A stretch of DNA of 64,000 bases from Burkholderia sp. WSM2232 (lineage in GTDB: Bacteria; Pseudomonadota; Gammaproteobacteria; Burkholderiales; Burkholderiaceae). Below, piece by piece: positions 25,703 to 33,017 of the stretch; the stretch's first letter is position 1; the number at the start of each line of letters is the position of its first letter. The stretch covers positions 418,577 to 482,576 of the forward strand of contig NZ_KI421432.1 in the NCBI RefSeq assembly GCF_000472545.1. The letters are read 5' to 3'. The notes under the pieces were generated by a model. The model saw only the letters and a list, made by a program, of their open reading frames with translations. It ran no database searches and was not told where the DNA came from. The position numbers and the translations under genes are program-made.

Positions 25703-27781
25703 ATGTGGCGAATATTCCTGCTGATGTGGATGGCCGGGGCCATTCTGGTGAATTGCGACACTGCATTTGCCGTGGCTGCGCGCGAGAGCACGGGCGCGGC
25801 GCATTCGGCCGCCCGGGCTGAGGAAGCCACCGCACCGTTCGTAAGTTTCCCACCATTGACACCGATGGCGCCGTTAGCACCGAACACACCGATGCAGGCT
25901 GGTGCTGCGCGTATCGCACTGGTTATCGGCAACGGTGCCTATGGTCCGCATGATCGCAGTGGCGGCGATCCGGCGGACATCATCGAGCAGAACGCGCCGC
26001 GCGACGCGCATGCGCTAGCGCACCGGCTAACTGCGCTCGGCTACGAGGTGACGCTGCTTGCGGACGCAACGTCGCTGCAAATGCAGCGTGCGATCGGCGA
26101 ATTCCGCGAGCGCCTGCGTGCGGGCGGTGTGGGCCTTTTCTATTTCGCCGGTCACGGCATGCGCATCGGCACGCAAACGTTATTGATTCCCGCCGGGCTC
26201 GATATGCGTTCGCCAGCCTCGCCGATTCGCGAGGGCATCGACCTGGATAACGTCTTGCAGGCAATGCACGCGTCGGGCAACGGTGGACTCAATATCGCAA
26301 TTGTCGATACCTGTCTCGACAATCCGTTCTCGGGCGACGTTGTCGCCGGCGCGGCCGCACTTCCGCCGCGCACGCTCGTTGCCTATGCAACGGCGCGCGG
26401 CGGCTTTGCAGCGGACGGCATGCGCCACGGCATCTATACGCATGCGTTGCTGCGCGCGCTCGACGAGACACCCACACAGCCGCTAATGAGTCTGTTTGCG
26501 AGCGTTGCGTCGCAAGTACGACTTGCGACGGGCGGGGCGCAGCAACCGTGGATTGCATCGTCATTGCCTGTTGCACCGGCTTTGGCACGCAGCACTCCCG
26601 TTGTATCTGCCGGACCGGTTGCGCATGAAGAGACTGTGGTGGCCCTGCACAGCCGGGGCATATTGCCGAAGGACAGCAGCGAACAATACGAAATCACCTT
26701 CTGGAATTCGATCAAGGACAGCAATTACCCCGCAGACTACGAAGCGTATTTGAAGGCGTATCCGAACGGGCGCTTCGCCACGCTCGCCCACGCGCGCATC
26801 GATCGCCTGCGGGCGGCGGCATCGAACGCAGCCGCTCCCGGCGCAGCGACGCCGCAGGCGTCCCCACCGCCGACACCGCCGCAGCAGTCAGCGCGGCCGG
26901 CGACATCCACCGCATCTGCACCTGGCGCGCCCGCGGCCTCCGCGACGCCGGATCGTCAGCGCGCCGGGTCGGCACCGCCTGCCGCAAGCATTACCTCGCC
27001 CTCCGCACCGTCCGCGCCGCCGGTGCCTGTGGCCGCACAAAAACCCGCTTCACGCGCTCCGGCTGCAGGCGAAAGCCGCGACTGCGCCGCCTGCCCAATC
27101 ATGATCGCGCTGCCCGCAGGTTCCTTCTCGATGGGCAGCAACAGCGACGACCCGTCCGAGAAGCCCGTTCATCACGTGACGATTGGTGCGCCGTTCGCTA
27201 TCGGCAAATATGAAGTGACCGTCGAGCAGTGGAACGCATGTGTAGCGGCCAATGCCTGTCCGAAGCTCACGCCCGAAACGAACGCCAACAAGGCAGCACC
27301 GGCGCGCGACCTGAGTTGGGACGACGCGCAGCAGTACGTGAAGTGGCTCAGCAAAACGACGGGCAAACCGTACCGGTTGCCCACCGAGGCCGAGTGGGAG
27401 TACGCGATACGCGGCGGCACCACGACCGCTTACTGGTGGGGCGACCAGATGCGCAAGGGCAACGCCAATTGCAAGGATTGCGGCGAACCGTGGCACAAGG
27501 AAGGCCCCGAAGCCGCGGGCTCGTTCGCGGCGAACCCATACGGCCTGTATGACATGAACGGAAGCGTGTGGGAATGGACTGCCGATTGCTGGCACAACTC
27601 GTATCAGTCCGCGCCTGTCGACGGCCGCGCATGGGAAAGCCCCAGTTGCGACATGCGCGTGATTCGCGGCGGCTCGTGGCGCGAAGGTGGCGGCTACATG
27701 CTAAGCGCGACGCGCTTCAAATACAGCGCGGGCGTGCGCCAGTCGCAAGATGGTCTGCGGGTGGTCAAAGACCTGAAGTGA
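25703..27781 (+). CDS. Caspase-like (C14) and SUMF1-domain fusion protein, exported
   Basis: This 692-residue protein has a signal peptide or anchor (residues 1-23, ending DTAFA), then a caspase/metacaspase p20-like domain (about 68-260) with RIALVIGNGAYG, catalytic H151 in FYFAGHGM and C204 in IVDTCLDNPF. A Pro/Ala linker follows, then a SUMF1/FGE-like domain (about 455-690: PAGSFSMGS, KYEVTVEQW, YRLPTEAEWEYA, GLYDMNGSVWEWTAD, VIRGGSW). The Cys pair found after GGS in true formylglycine-generating enzymes is missing, so the SUMF1 part is probably non-catalytic or binds ligands. ATG 25703 gives the signal peptide. It converges on the kinase gene. Confidence 0.85.
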   Translation: MWRIFLLMWMAGAILVNCDTAFAVAARESTGAAHSAARAEEATAPFVSFPPLTPMAPLAPNTPMQAGAARIALVIGNGAYGPHDRSGGDPADIIEQNAPRDAHALAHRLTALGYEVTLLADATSLQMQRAIGEFRERLRAGGVGLFYFAGHGMRIGTQTLLIPAGLDMRSPASPIREGIDLDNVLQAMHASGNGGLNIAIVDTCLDNPFSGDVVAGAAALPPRTLVAYATARGGFAADGMRHGIYTHALLRALDETPTQPLMSLFASVASQVRLATGGAQQPWIASSLPVAPALARSTPVVSAGPVAHEETVVALHSRGILPKDSSEQYEITFWNSIKDSNYPADYEAYLKAYPNGRFATLAHARIDRLRAAASNAAAPGAATPQASPPPTPPQQSARPATSTASAPGAPAASATPDRQRAGSAPPAASITSPSAPSAPPVPVAAQKPASRAPAAGESRDCAACPIMIALPAGSFSMGSNSDDPSEKPVHHVTIGAPFAIGKYEVTVEQWNACVAANACPKLTPETNANKAAPARDLSWDDAQQYVKWLSKTTGKPYRLPTEAEWEYAIRGGTTTAYWWGDQMRKGNANCKDCGEPWHKEGPEAAGSFAANPYGLYDMNGSVWEWTADCWHNSYQSAPVDGRAWESPSCDMRVIRGGSWREGGGYMLSATRFKYSAGVRQSQDGLRVVKDLK

Positions 27782-27816
27782 TTCGCGGCGCAATTGACCT
27801 CCGCGCGGCGCGCGTG

Positions 27817-30117
27817 TCACGGCGCATGCGGCTTTGTGGTGATCGGCGCGAAGTCCGCTACGATCCGCTCGCGGCCGTATTTCGCGGCGATTTGCGCGAG
27901 ACGTGTGTCGAGGGCGCGCAGATAATCGGCGCGCGGTTCGGCCTCGGGACGCGGCTTGTCGAAGAGCGGCGCGGGCGTGATCAGCAATACCACCATTTCC
28001 GAACCGAACGGCCTTGAAATGACCCAGTCGCCCGCGCTGCCGACCGTCGCCGAATAATGCGGCGGAGCCTGGTTGTCCTTCGCGCGCGGGCTCGGCACCA
28101 TATGCACGACATTGCCGTCGAGCTGGTAATAGTCCAGGTTCACATACGAGTCGTAGCCGGGCGTGCTGACGTCCACTACGAGGGGATCGCCCTCGCTCAA
28201 TCTGCCGCCCGGCGGACGCACCTGCAGCCCCGCAACGTGCCCCGCTTGCCAGTTCTGCACCCAGTAAGGCGCAAGCGCCTTGAGCGTGGCGCATTTGTCG
28301 TCGGCCGTGGGCTCTACGTCGAGCTTCAGTGCATCGAGGCCGGGCAGTGCGGAGAGATCCTCTTTCAGGCGCGCCACGCCATAGCGCTGCGAGACGTAGC
28401 CACGGACCGTCAACGTGTGATCCTGCGTCGCCGCCGATAACGCCGAGCAGGGCACCTGCGCAAGCGCGGGCGTGACCGCCGCGAGCGTCAGCGCGGGCTT
28501 CTGCGTGGGCGGTGCCAGGGCAACGGGCGAGCTCGCCGACGGCGCGCTGGCTGTCGTGGTGCTGCTGGCCGTTGCAATTATCGGGCTTGCACTGGTGGCG
28601 GCCGCAGTTGCAGTCGTCGCAGTTGCAGTCGCCGCACTTGCCGTTGCCGCACTTGTCGTTGTTGTCCCTGCCGTTGCTGCGTTCGTCGGCGCCCGGCTCC
28701 CGCTCGCCGCGCTGTCGCTGCCACCCGCCACCGCAGACACGGTCTCACTTCCCTGCACCGACGACGAAGCCACCTCCCCCACACGCTGTTGCGAAGCACC
28801 CGCCGCCACCTCGGCTTCGGCATGCCGGTTAGGCGCCGCGCGCCACGCGAACACCCCCACAGCGGCCGAGCAGATCACCGCAAATCCTGCGAGCCCGGCC
28901 TTTGCCAACGTTCCCGACTTCTCCGCGCGAGCCTCGTTGTCGAATTCGGCGATGAAGCGCGCCACGCTCGGCATGCGCGTCGCGCGGTCAAACGAAAGCG
29001 CGGCCCGCAATGCGCGCCACTGCCGCGCATTGAGGTTGGACGGACGCTGCGGCTTGAATTCCGCGTTGCGCGCCTGGGTGGCGGACAGCCGGTCAAACGG
29101 ATGATGTCCAGTCAGCAGTTCATACGTGATGCAGCCAAGCGCATAGATGTCGTCGCGCGGATCGGGCTCGCGATGCTCGATCATCTCGGGGCTCGCATAA
29201 GCAGGCGTCAGCGCGCCCAGGCTGCCCGGATCGAAAACGGTTGCATCGCTCTCTTCTTCCGGCCGTTGAAATACGCGAGCAATGCCGAAGTCGATTACCT
29301 TCACCTCGGCATTCGTCGTGAGAAACACGTTGGCGGGTTTGAAGTCGCAGTGCACAAAGCCGCGTTCATGCGCATACGCGAGCGCGCTGCACATGCCGCG
29401 CACGATAGGCAGCGCGGCTCGAACCGGCATGCCCTGATACCCCGGCGTGCGCAGCAGTTGACTGAGCGGCTTGCCCGACAGGTACTCCATGGTCAGATAG
29501 ACGATGGGCCCGTCGCGGTCGAAGTCGTACACGGTGATGATGTTGCGATGCGCGAGCACCTGCGCCTTGCGCGCCTCGCGCTGCAAGGCAACGAGCGAAT
29601 TCGGATTGCCGCGAAACTGGACGTTGAGCACCTTGATCGCGAGATACGGCTTGCGGTCCGACGCCTCGAGTTTGCGCAGATCGAGCGCCTTATACACCGT
29701 ACCCATTCCGCCGACACCCAGACACTCTTCGAGCACGAAGCGGTTGTTCAGCGTATCGCCAATACCCTTGATCTGATCGTGCGTCCCAGTACCCGGAGAA
29801 CTGGACGCGCTCGCCGGGGCACCTGCGCGCTCGCGCGCGCCCGGGACCACCGAGGGCAATTCAACCGTCGTCTGTATGCCGGTTTCTTCGCCGCCGGCCG
29901 CTACGTTCGACACGCGCAACTGCTCGATGCGTCGCCGCACTTCAATGTAAAGGTCTTCGGGCAGCGGCGCCTTGCGATGCGCCGCGCCGAGCATCTCCAG
30001 CAACTGCGTGGGACCGAGACGTTCGGTGACCAACGTGCTGTCGAGTTGAGCGACGAACTCGTCACGAGACAGCTCGCCGTTCTGGAAGTCGTGAATCACA
30101 CGCGCAAGGCTAGCCAT
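27817..30117 (-). CDS. Eukaryotic-like Ser/Thr protein kinase with DUF4384-like extracytoplasmic domain
   Basis: This 766-residue protein has an N-terminal helical region (1-120), then a kinase domain (about 127-390). It has the Gly loop LGVGGMG (133-139), K162, catalytic loop HCDFKPANV (D258, N263), DFG 276-278 and ASPE 308-311. The Arg of HRD is Cys, so it is a non-RD kinase. A transmembrane helix at about 395-420 leads to an Ala/Thr linker and a C-terminal domain with a SALSAATQDHTLTVRGYVS start and a DUF4384-like beta domain. The activation segment contains DATVFDPG. Its likely targets are the FHA protein and the PP2C neighbour. It is divergent from peptide 3. Confidence 0.9.
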   Translation of the reverse strand: MASLARVIHDFQNGELSRDEFVAQLDSTLVTERLGPTQLLEMLGAAHRKAPLPEDLYIEVRRRIEQLRVSNVAAGGEETGIQTTVELPSVVPGARERAGAPASASSSPGTGTHDQIKGIGDTLNNRFVLEECLGVGGMGTVYKALDLRKLEASDRKPYLAIKVLNVQFRGNPNSLVALQREARKAQVLAHRNIITVYDFDRDGPIVYLTMEYLSGKPLSQLLRTPGYQGMPVRAALPIVRGMCSALAYAHERGFVHCDFKPANVFLTTNAEVKVIDFGIARVFQRPEEESDATVFDPGSLGALTPAYASPEMIEHREPDPRDDIYALGCITYELLTGHHPFDRLSATQARNAEFKPQRPSNLNARQWRALRAALSFDRATRMPSVARFIAEFDNEARAEKSGTLAKAGLAGFAVICSAAVGVFAWRAAPNRHAEAEVAAGASQQRVGEVASSSVQGSETVSAVAGGSDSAASGSRAPTNAATAGTTTTSAATASAATATATTATAAATSASPIIATASSTTTASAPSASSPVALAPPTQKPALTLAAVTPALAQVPCSALSAATQDHTLTVRGYVSQRYGVARLKEDLSALPGLDALKLDVEPTADDKCATLKALAPYWVQNWQAGHVAGLQVRPPGGRLSEGDPLVVDVSTPGYDSYVNLDYYQLDGNVVHMVPSPRAKDNQAPPHYSATVGSAGDWVISRPFGSEMVVLLITPAPLFDKPRPEAEPRADYLRALDTRLAQIAAKYGRERIVADFAPITTKPHAP

Positions 30118-30442
30118 ATTGTGCGAAGTGCCGCCGCTGCCGTAGACCCGTTCGCTTGCGATCAGGGTCGCTCCGGCCGATAGGAAAGCTGTCGTAACCA
30201 GTTACATGTGCCGCTTCGATACTAGCTCCCACCCTGTGCTTTCGCAAACCAGGATTGCCCCGCGCGAGGCATGCCGTGCGCCTGTTGCAGGTGATCCAAC
30301 AGTATCCGGCGCGTTGTCGGGCGCACGCCACCATCCGGCGCGAGCATCGCGCGTTCAGCGGATAGAACGGAATCCGCCACAGCAGGCTGCAAGCCTTGCG
30401 GGGCAAGGCTCCGCCAACTTTATTAGGAACCTTGAATAAATC

Positions 30443-30458
30443 TGGCACAGGCCGTGCG
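30443..30458 (+). promoter_or_regulatory. Sigma-54-type promoter of peptide 3
   Basis: TGGCACAGGCCGTGCG has a perfect -24 half and the invariant GC of the -12 half at the correct spacing. It is the counterpart of the element before peptide 2 and lies 74 bp before the ATG. Upstream bases 30118-30442 contain no gene. Confidence 0.65.
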
Positions 30459-30468
30459 TTAGTGACGC

Positions 30469-30489
30469 TCGAGCAGACAAGTTGCTCGA
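30469..30489 (+). promoter_or_regulatory. Conserved inverted repeat in the peptide 3 leader transcript
   Basis: TCGAGCA-GACAAGT-TGCTCGA, identical to the element before peptide 2, lies between the sigma-54 motif and the ribosome site. Confidence 0.6.
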
Positions 30490-30532
30490 ACCCAAGCGCA
30501 GAACCGTAACCTTCCCTTTCAGGAGACTCACC

Positions 30533-30805
30533 ATGAACACGCTGATGATCAAAGACCTGTCCATCACCGAACAACTCGACAGCAAGGCAATGAGCGCCGT
30601 GCGCGGCGGCTTCGGCCCCTCCACGTCGTACTTCAACTTCAGCCCGGTCTACGCGCCCGACTACAGCAAGAAAGTCAACGCGACGCAACTGATCAGCAAC
30701 GAGCTCAACATCCAGAACGCCAACGGCAACAACGTTGCTTTCGCCGCCGGCATCAGCTCGACGCTCAACCCGTCGGTCACCTCGAGCAACAACATCCACA
30801 TGTAA
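30533..30805 (+). CDS. Double-glycine leader precursor peptide (peptide 3)
   Basis: This 90-residue precursor has residues 1-26 identical to those of peptide 2 (D8-L9, L15-D16, A19-M20, G25-G26). The core begins FGPSTSYFNFSPVYAP, and KKVNATQLISNELNIQ plus NGNNVAFAAG align with peptide 2. There is no cysteine. AGGAGA precedes the ATG. It is the first of four leader-peptide genes in a row, preceded by a sigma-54-type promoter. It should be cut after Gly26 and exported by the C39 system 13-17 kb away. Confidence 0.85.
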   Translation: MNTLMIKDLSITEQLDSKAMSAVRGGFGPSTSYFNFSPVYAPDYSKKVNATQLISNELNIQNANGNNVAFAAGISSTLNPSVTSSNNIHM

Positions 30806-30844
30806 TGTGCGACGCGGCGAAGCGGCCGCCGTTGCGGGCCGTTT

Positions 30845-30870
30845 CGCCTCGCGCGAGGCGCCTCCTTTTT
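30845..30870 (+). terminator. Terminator after peptide 3
   Basis: CGCCTCGCGCGAGGCG is a perfect 16-base palindrome (30845-30860) followed by CCTCCTTTTT. It lies between peptides 3 and 4 and could cut or reduce read-through. Confidence 0.6.
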
Positions 30871-30893
30871 CCCTACACCTTTGGAGCGACACC

Positions 30894-31178
30894 ATGTCAT
30901 CTCTCATGATTTGCGATCTTTCCTGTACCCGCGAACTCGACCGCCGCGCCATGTCGGCGGTCTCGGGCGGCACCGGCAGCGGCGTGCCGGGCGTGCCTTC
31001 GGTAAGCGGCCTGAGCGGCATTGCCAATGTCAACGTCTCGGTGAACCAGAACCTCAACCAGCTGCAATACGTCAACGTCGCGGCGTTGAACAACGTGGGC
31101 GTGATCGGCGCCGGCATGGTTCCTCTGCACCTGAACGTCAGCCCTGCCCTGTGGGCGTCCAACACCGCTGTCGTGTGA
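30894..31178 (+). CDS. Double-glycine leader precursor peptide (peptide 4)
   Basis: This 94-residue precursor has a leader with D8-L9, L15-D16, A19-M20 and G25-G26. The core is Gly/Val/Asn-rich: TGSGVPGVPSVSG, then NVNVSVNQNLNQLQYVNV. The NQ-x-x-NQ-x-Q-x-V-x-V segment recalls that of peptide 1. The only cysteines are in the leader. GGAG precedes the ATG. No separate sigma-54 motif is seen in the 88-bp gap after peptide 3, so expression may depend on read-through past the terminator. Confidence 0.82.
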   Translation: MSSLMICDLSCTRELDRRAMSAVSGGTGSGVPGVPSVSGLSGIANVNVSVNQNLNQLQYVNVAALNNVGVIGAGMVPLHLNVSPALWASNTAVV

Positions 31179-31361
31179 CGGCGTGCAGTAGCGAAGGACC
31201 GGGGGCTTCCCTACTGCCGCCTCGCCCGATCCGGCAGGCAGCTTGAAAACAGATTTCCTATACTCATAGTGCGACGAGACCTCAGTACACTTGACGACAC
31301 CCGCGAGCGCGAACCGGACCATCGCACCGGTGCATCGCTCCGCTTTCCCGGCGAATACATC

Positions 31362-31580
31362 ATGGCCAAGCTTCTTATCAAAGACCTCGCGGACAGCGTC
31401 GAACTCGACCGTGAGGCAATGGCCGCCATTGTCGGCGGCGCACGCATCGGCGCACGACTGACAAGCGCCGCGCCGCTCGTGCCGGCCTCGGCGCGGGTTG
31501 TCGAATACCCACCCGGCTTTCCGGCCGCGCATCGGACCATCGCGAAAGTGGCCGCAACTCGTAACACACGGCGCAGCTGA
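31362..31580 (+). CDS. Double-glycine leader precursor peptide (peptide 5)
   Basis: This 72-residue precursor has a leader with D8-L9, L15-D16, A19-M20 and G25-G26 as in the others. The core is short (46 residues) and basic, with Pro and Ala (ARIGARLTSAAPLVPASARV, ending RNTRRS), unlike the Asn-rich cores, and has no cysteine. The ribosome site is weak (GGCGAA). A strong hairpin follows at 31604-31632. It shares the leader but clearly carries a different cargo. Confidence 0.75.
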   Translation: MAKLLIKDLADSVELDREAMAAIVGGARIGARLTSAAPLVPASARVVEYPPGFPAAHRTIAKVAATRNTRRS

Positions 31581-31603
31581 ATCCGCATTCGATCGGGCAG
31601 TGC

Positions 31604-31632
31604 AGCGGCACGCGTCCTCGACGCGTGCCGCT
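31604..31632. terminator. Strong hairpin after peptide 5
   Basis: AGCGGCACGCGT pairs perfectly with ACGCGTGCCGCT around the loop CCTCG (12-bp stem). It is followed by TGCGTTTG, a poor T-run. It probably marks the transcript end of peptide 5. Confidence 0.55.
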
Positions 31633-31855
31633 TGCGTTTGTGCCCGTATGCCGTAACGAGCGAGGCTCAGACGCTGCGACGGCTCGGAAGTACCTGCAGA
31701 CCAACACTCCACGCTCCTCCTGTGGGGCGCACCCGCACACCTCGCCTTAAATTTTTGCTGATCGCAATCTACGATTCGCGCAGACGCGGCGCGCATCCCT
31801 GCCTGGCTTTGCGTCTGCGGGCGCACGGCAGATCGGCTCTTCCCCGCGTGCAGAT

Positions 31856-31871
31856 TGGCATACACCTCGCA
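31856..31871 (+). promoter_or_regulatory. Possible sigma-54 promoter of peptide 6
   Basis: TGGCATACACCTCGCA keeps GG and GC at the exact -24/-12 spacing with two mismatches to TGGCACR-N4-TTGCA. It ends 55 bp before the ATG at 31927, a distance similar to that of peptide 1. Confidence 0.55.
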
Positions 31872-31926
31872 GAAATCCGAGCGAGCACGCCGCCGTGCTC
31901 GCCTCACTACCCCAAGGAGTATCGCC

Positions 31927-32133
31927 ATGAAATCCACCGTCATCATCAAGGATCTGCCCCGCAGCGCCGAAAGCGTTGCGCACGAAGTCACGCTCAGCGC
32001 CGAGCAGTTGAAACTCGTGCGCGGCGGCCGGTCGGTCGTCGTCACCGTCGACGGAGGCGCCCTCGGGCATGTCGACGACTTCGCGATTAACACCGCGATC
32101 TTCGAAGGCCGCATCAAGGGCACCTATCTGTAG
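31927..32133 (+). CDS. Double-glycine-type precursor peptide, variant leader (peptide 6)
   Basis: This 68-residue peptide has an 'IIKDL' start as in the others, but a leader eight residues longer that ends KLVRGG (G33-G34). The core of 34 residues (RSVVVTVDGGALGHVDDFAI...) has no cysteine and contains a second GG. AAGGAG precedes the ATG. A possible sigma-54 promoter lies upstream. It is the last of the peptide genes; the TetR module begins beyond. It may be a diverged substrate or an accessory peptide. Confidence 0.7.
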   Translation: MKSTVIIKDLPRSAESVAHEVTLSAEQLKLVRGGRSVVVTVDGGALGHVDDFAINTAIFEGRIKGTYL

Positions 32134-32232
32134 GACGCTCCACATGCCAGTAATTGGAAACCGCCGCGCCACGGGCTGGCCCGCACGGCGCGGCGGTTCC
32201 ATGCCGCACGCCGGCGACCTATCCTTGCTTTT

Positions 32233-32275
32233 TGTATCACTCGATATATAATCCGGTTCTATATCGACTGATACA
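32233..32275. promoter_or_regulatory. 43-bp palindromic operator of the TetR gene
   Basis: Two 19-base arms (TGTATCACTCGATATATAA and the complement of TTCTATATCGACTGATACA) are inverted around a 5-base centre with only two mismatches. It lies 33 bp before the TetR start and is almost surely its autoregulatory site. AT-rich stretches inside could hold the promoter. Confidence 0.8.
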
Positions 32276-32307
32276 CAACCACCGACCGGTGGCAAAGGAC
32301 ATTCATC

Positions 32308-32922
32308 ATGGCGCGACCCCGCGGATTCGATGAGGAAGAGGTGCTCGAAGCAGCCAGCGCAACGTTCTGGCTCAAGGGCTATGAGGCCACGTCCACGCGC
32401 GACCTGGTCAAGTGCACGGGTCTCACCCAGCCGAGCCTCTACAACGCATTCGGCGACAAACGCGGGCTCTATCTGCGCGCGCTCGAACATTATCTGGACC
32501 ACTCGTTGCGCGAGCGCATCAGGCGCTTCGAGAGCACCATGCCGCCCGCGGAGGCCATTACCGGCTTCTTCGACGAAACGATAGAGCGGTCAGTCTCCGA
32601 CCCGCACAAGCGCGGCTGCATGCTGGTCAATTCGGCGCTGGAAATGACATCGGACGACGAGGCATTCCGCAAACTCGTCGCGACCGAAATCGCCGAGATA
32701 CGCGAGTTCTTCCACCGTTGCCTCACTGCGGCGCAAAAGAACGGCACGCTGCCGCAAACCATTTCCACCGATGACGCCGCCGCGCATCTGCTCGCCACCG
32801 TGCTCGGCATGCGCGTGCTCGCACGGGTCGATCCGCAGCGTGCGGTGCTCACCAGTGCGGTAGCGAGCGCGCTCGTGCTATTCGGCCTGCCGCCACTGCC
32901 GACAAGGCACAGCGACAGTTGA
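32308..32922 (+). CDS. TetR/AcrR family transcriptional regulator
   Basis: This 204-residue protein has a TetR N-terminal helix-turn-helix: EEEVLEAASATFWLKGYEATSTRDLVK, then TGLTQPSLYNAFGDKRGLYL. The C-terminal ligand domain (DPHKRGCMLVNSALEM, a common block in the family) follows. It sits 96 bp before an MFS transporter on the same strand and behind a long palindrome, the usual layout of a repressor controlling itself and a pump. The ligand is unknown. Confidence 0.9.
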   Translation: MARPRGFDEEEVLEAASATFWLKGYEATSTRDLVKCTGLTQPSLYNAFGDKRGLYLRALEHYLDHSLRERIRRFESTMPPAEAITGFFDETIERSVSDPHKRGCMLVNSALEMTSDDEAFRKLVATEIAEIREFFHRCLTAAQKNGTLPQTISTDDAAAHLLATVLGMRVLARVDPQRAVLTSAVASALVLFGLPPLPTRHSDS

Positions 32923-33017
32923 GCCCCGCGCCTGACAGGGCGCACCCGTTCGCACACTTTTGCAGTCTCACAGACCCCGGCGCTACGTCCTGCACGTTGG
33001 CCGGTAAAGGAACCGTC

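Noticed and set aside
25703..27781. Caspase as part of an anti-phage gasdermin or CBASS defence
   Set aside because: The protein has a signal peptide and there is no gasdermin, nucleotide cyclase or effector gene nearby.
31240..31270. Sigma-70 promoter TTGAAA...TATACT before peptide 5
   Set aside because: Spacing between the hexamers is only 10 bases, too short for a promoter.
11483..32133. NHLP-type or lanthipeptide bacteriocin cluster
   Set aside because: No modification enzyme (LanM, radical SAM, YcaO) is present, leaders are unlike nitrile-hydratase leaders, and the cores have no Cys.
11483..32133. Class II bacteriocins with immunity genes
   Set aside because: No small membrane immunity proteins accompany the peptides, and the cores lack the Cys or YGNGV patterns of class II bacteriocins; a toxin role cannot be excluded but is not supported.
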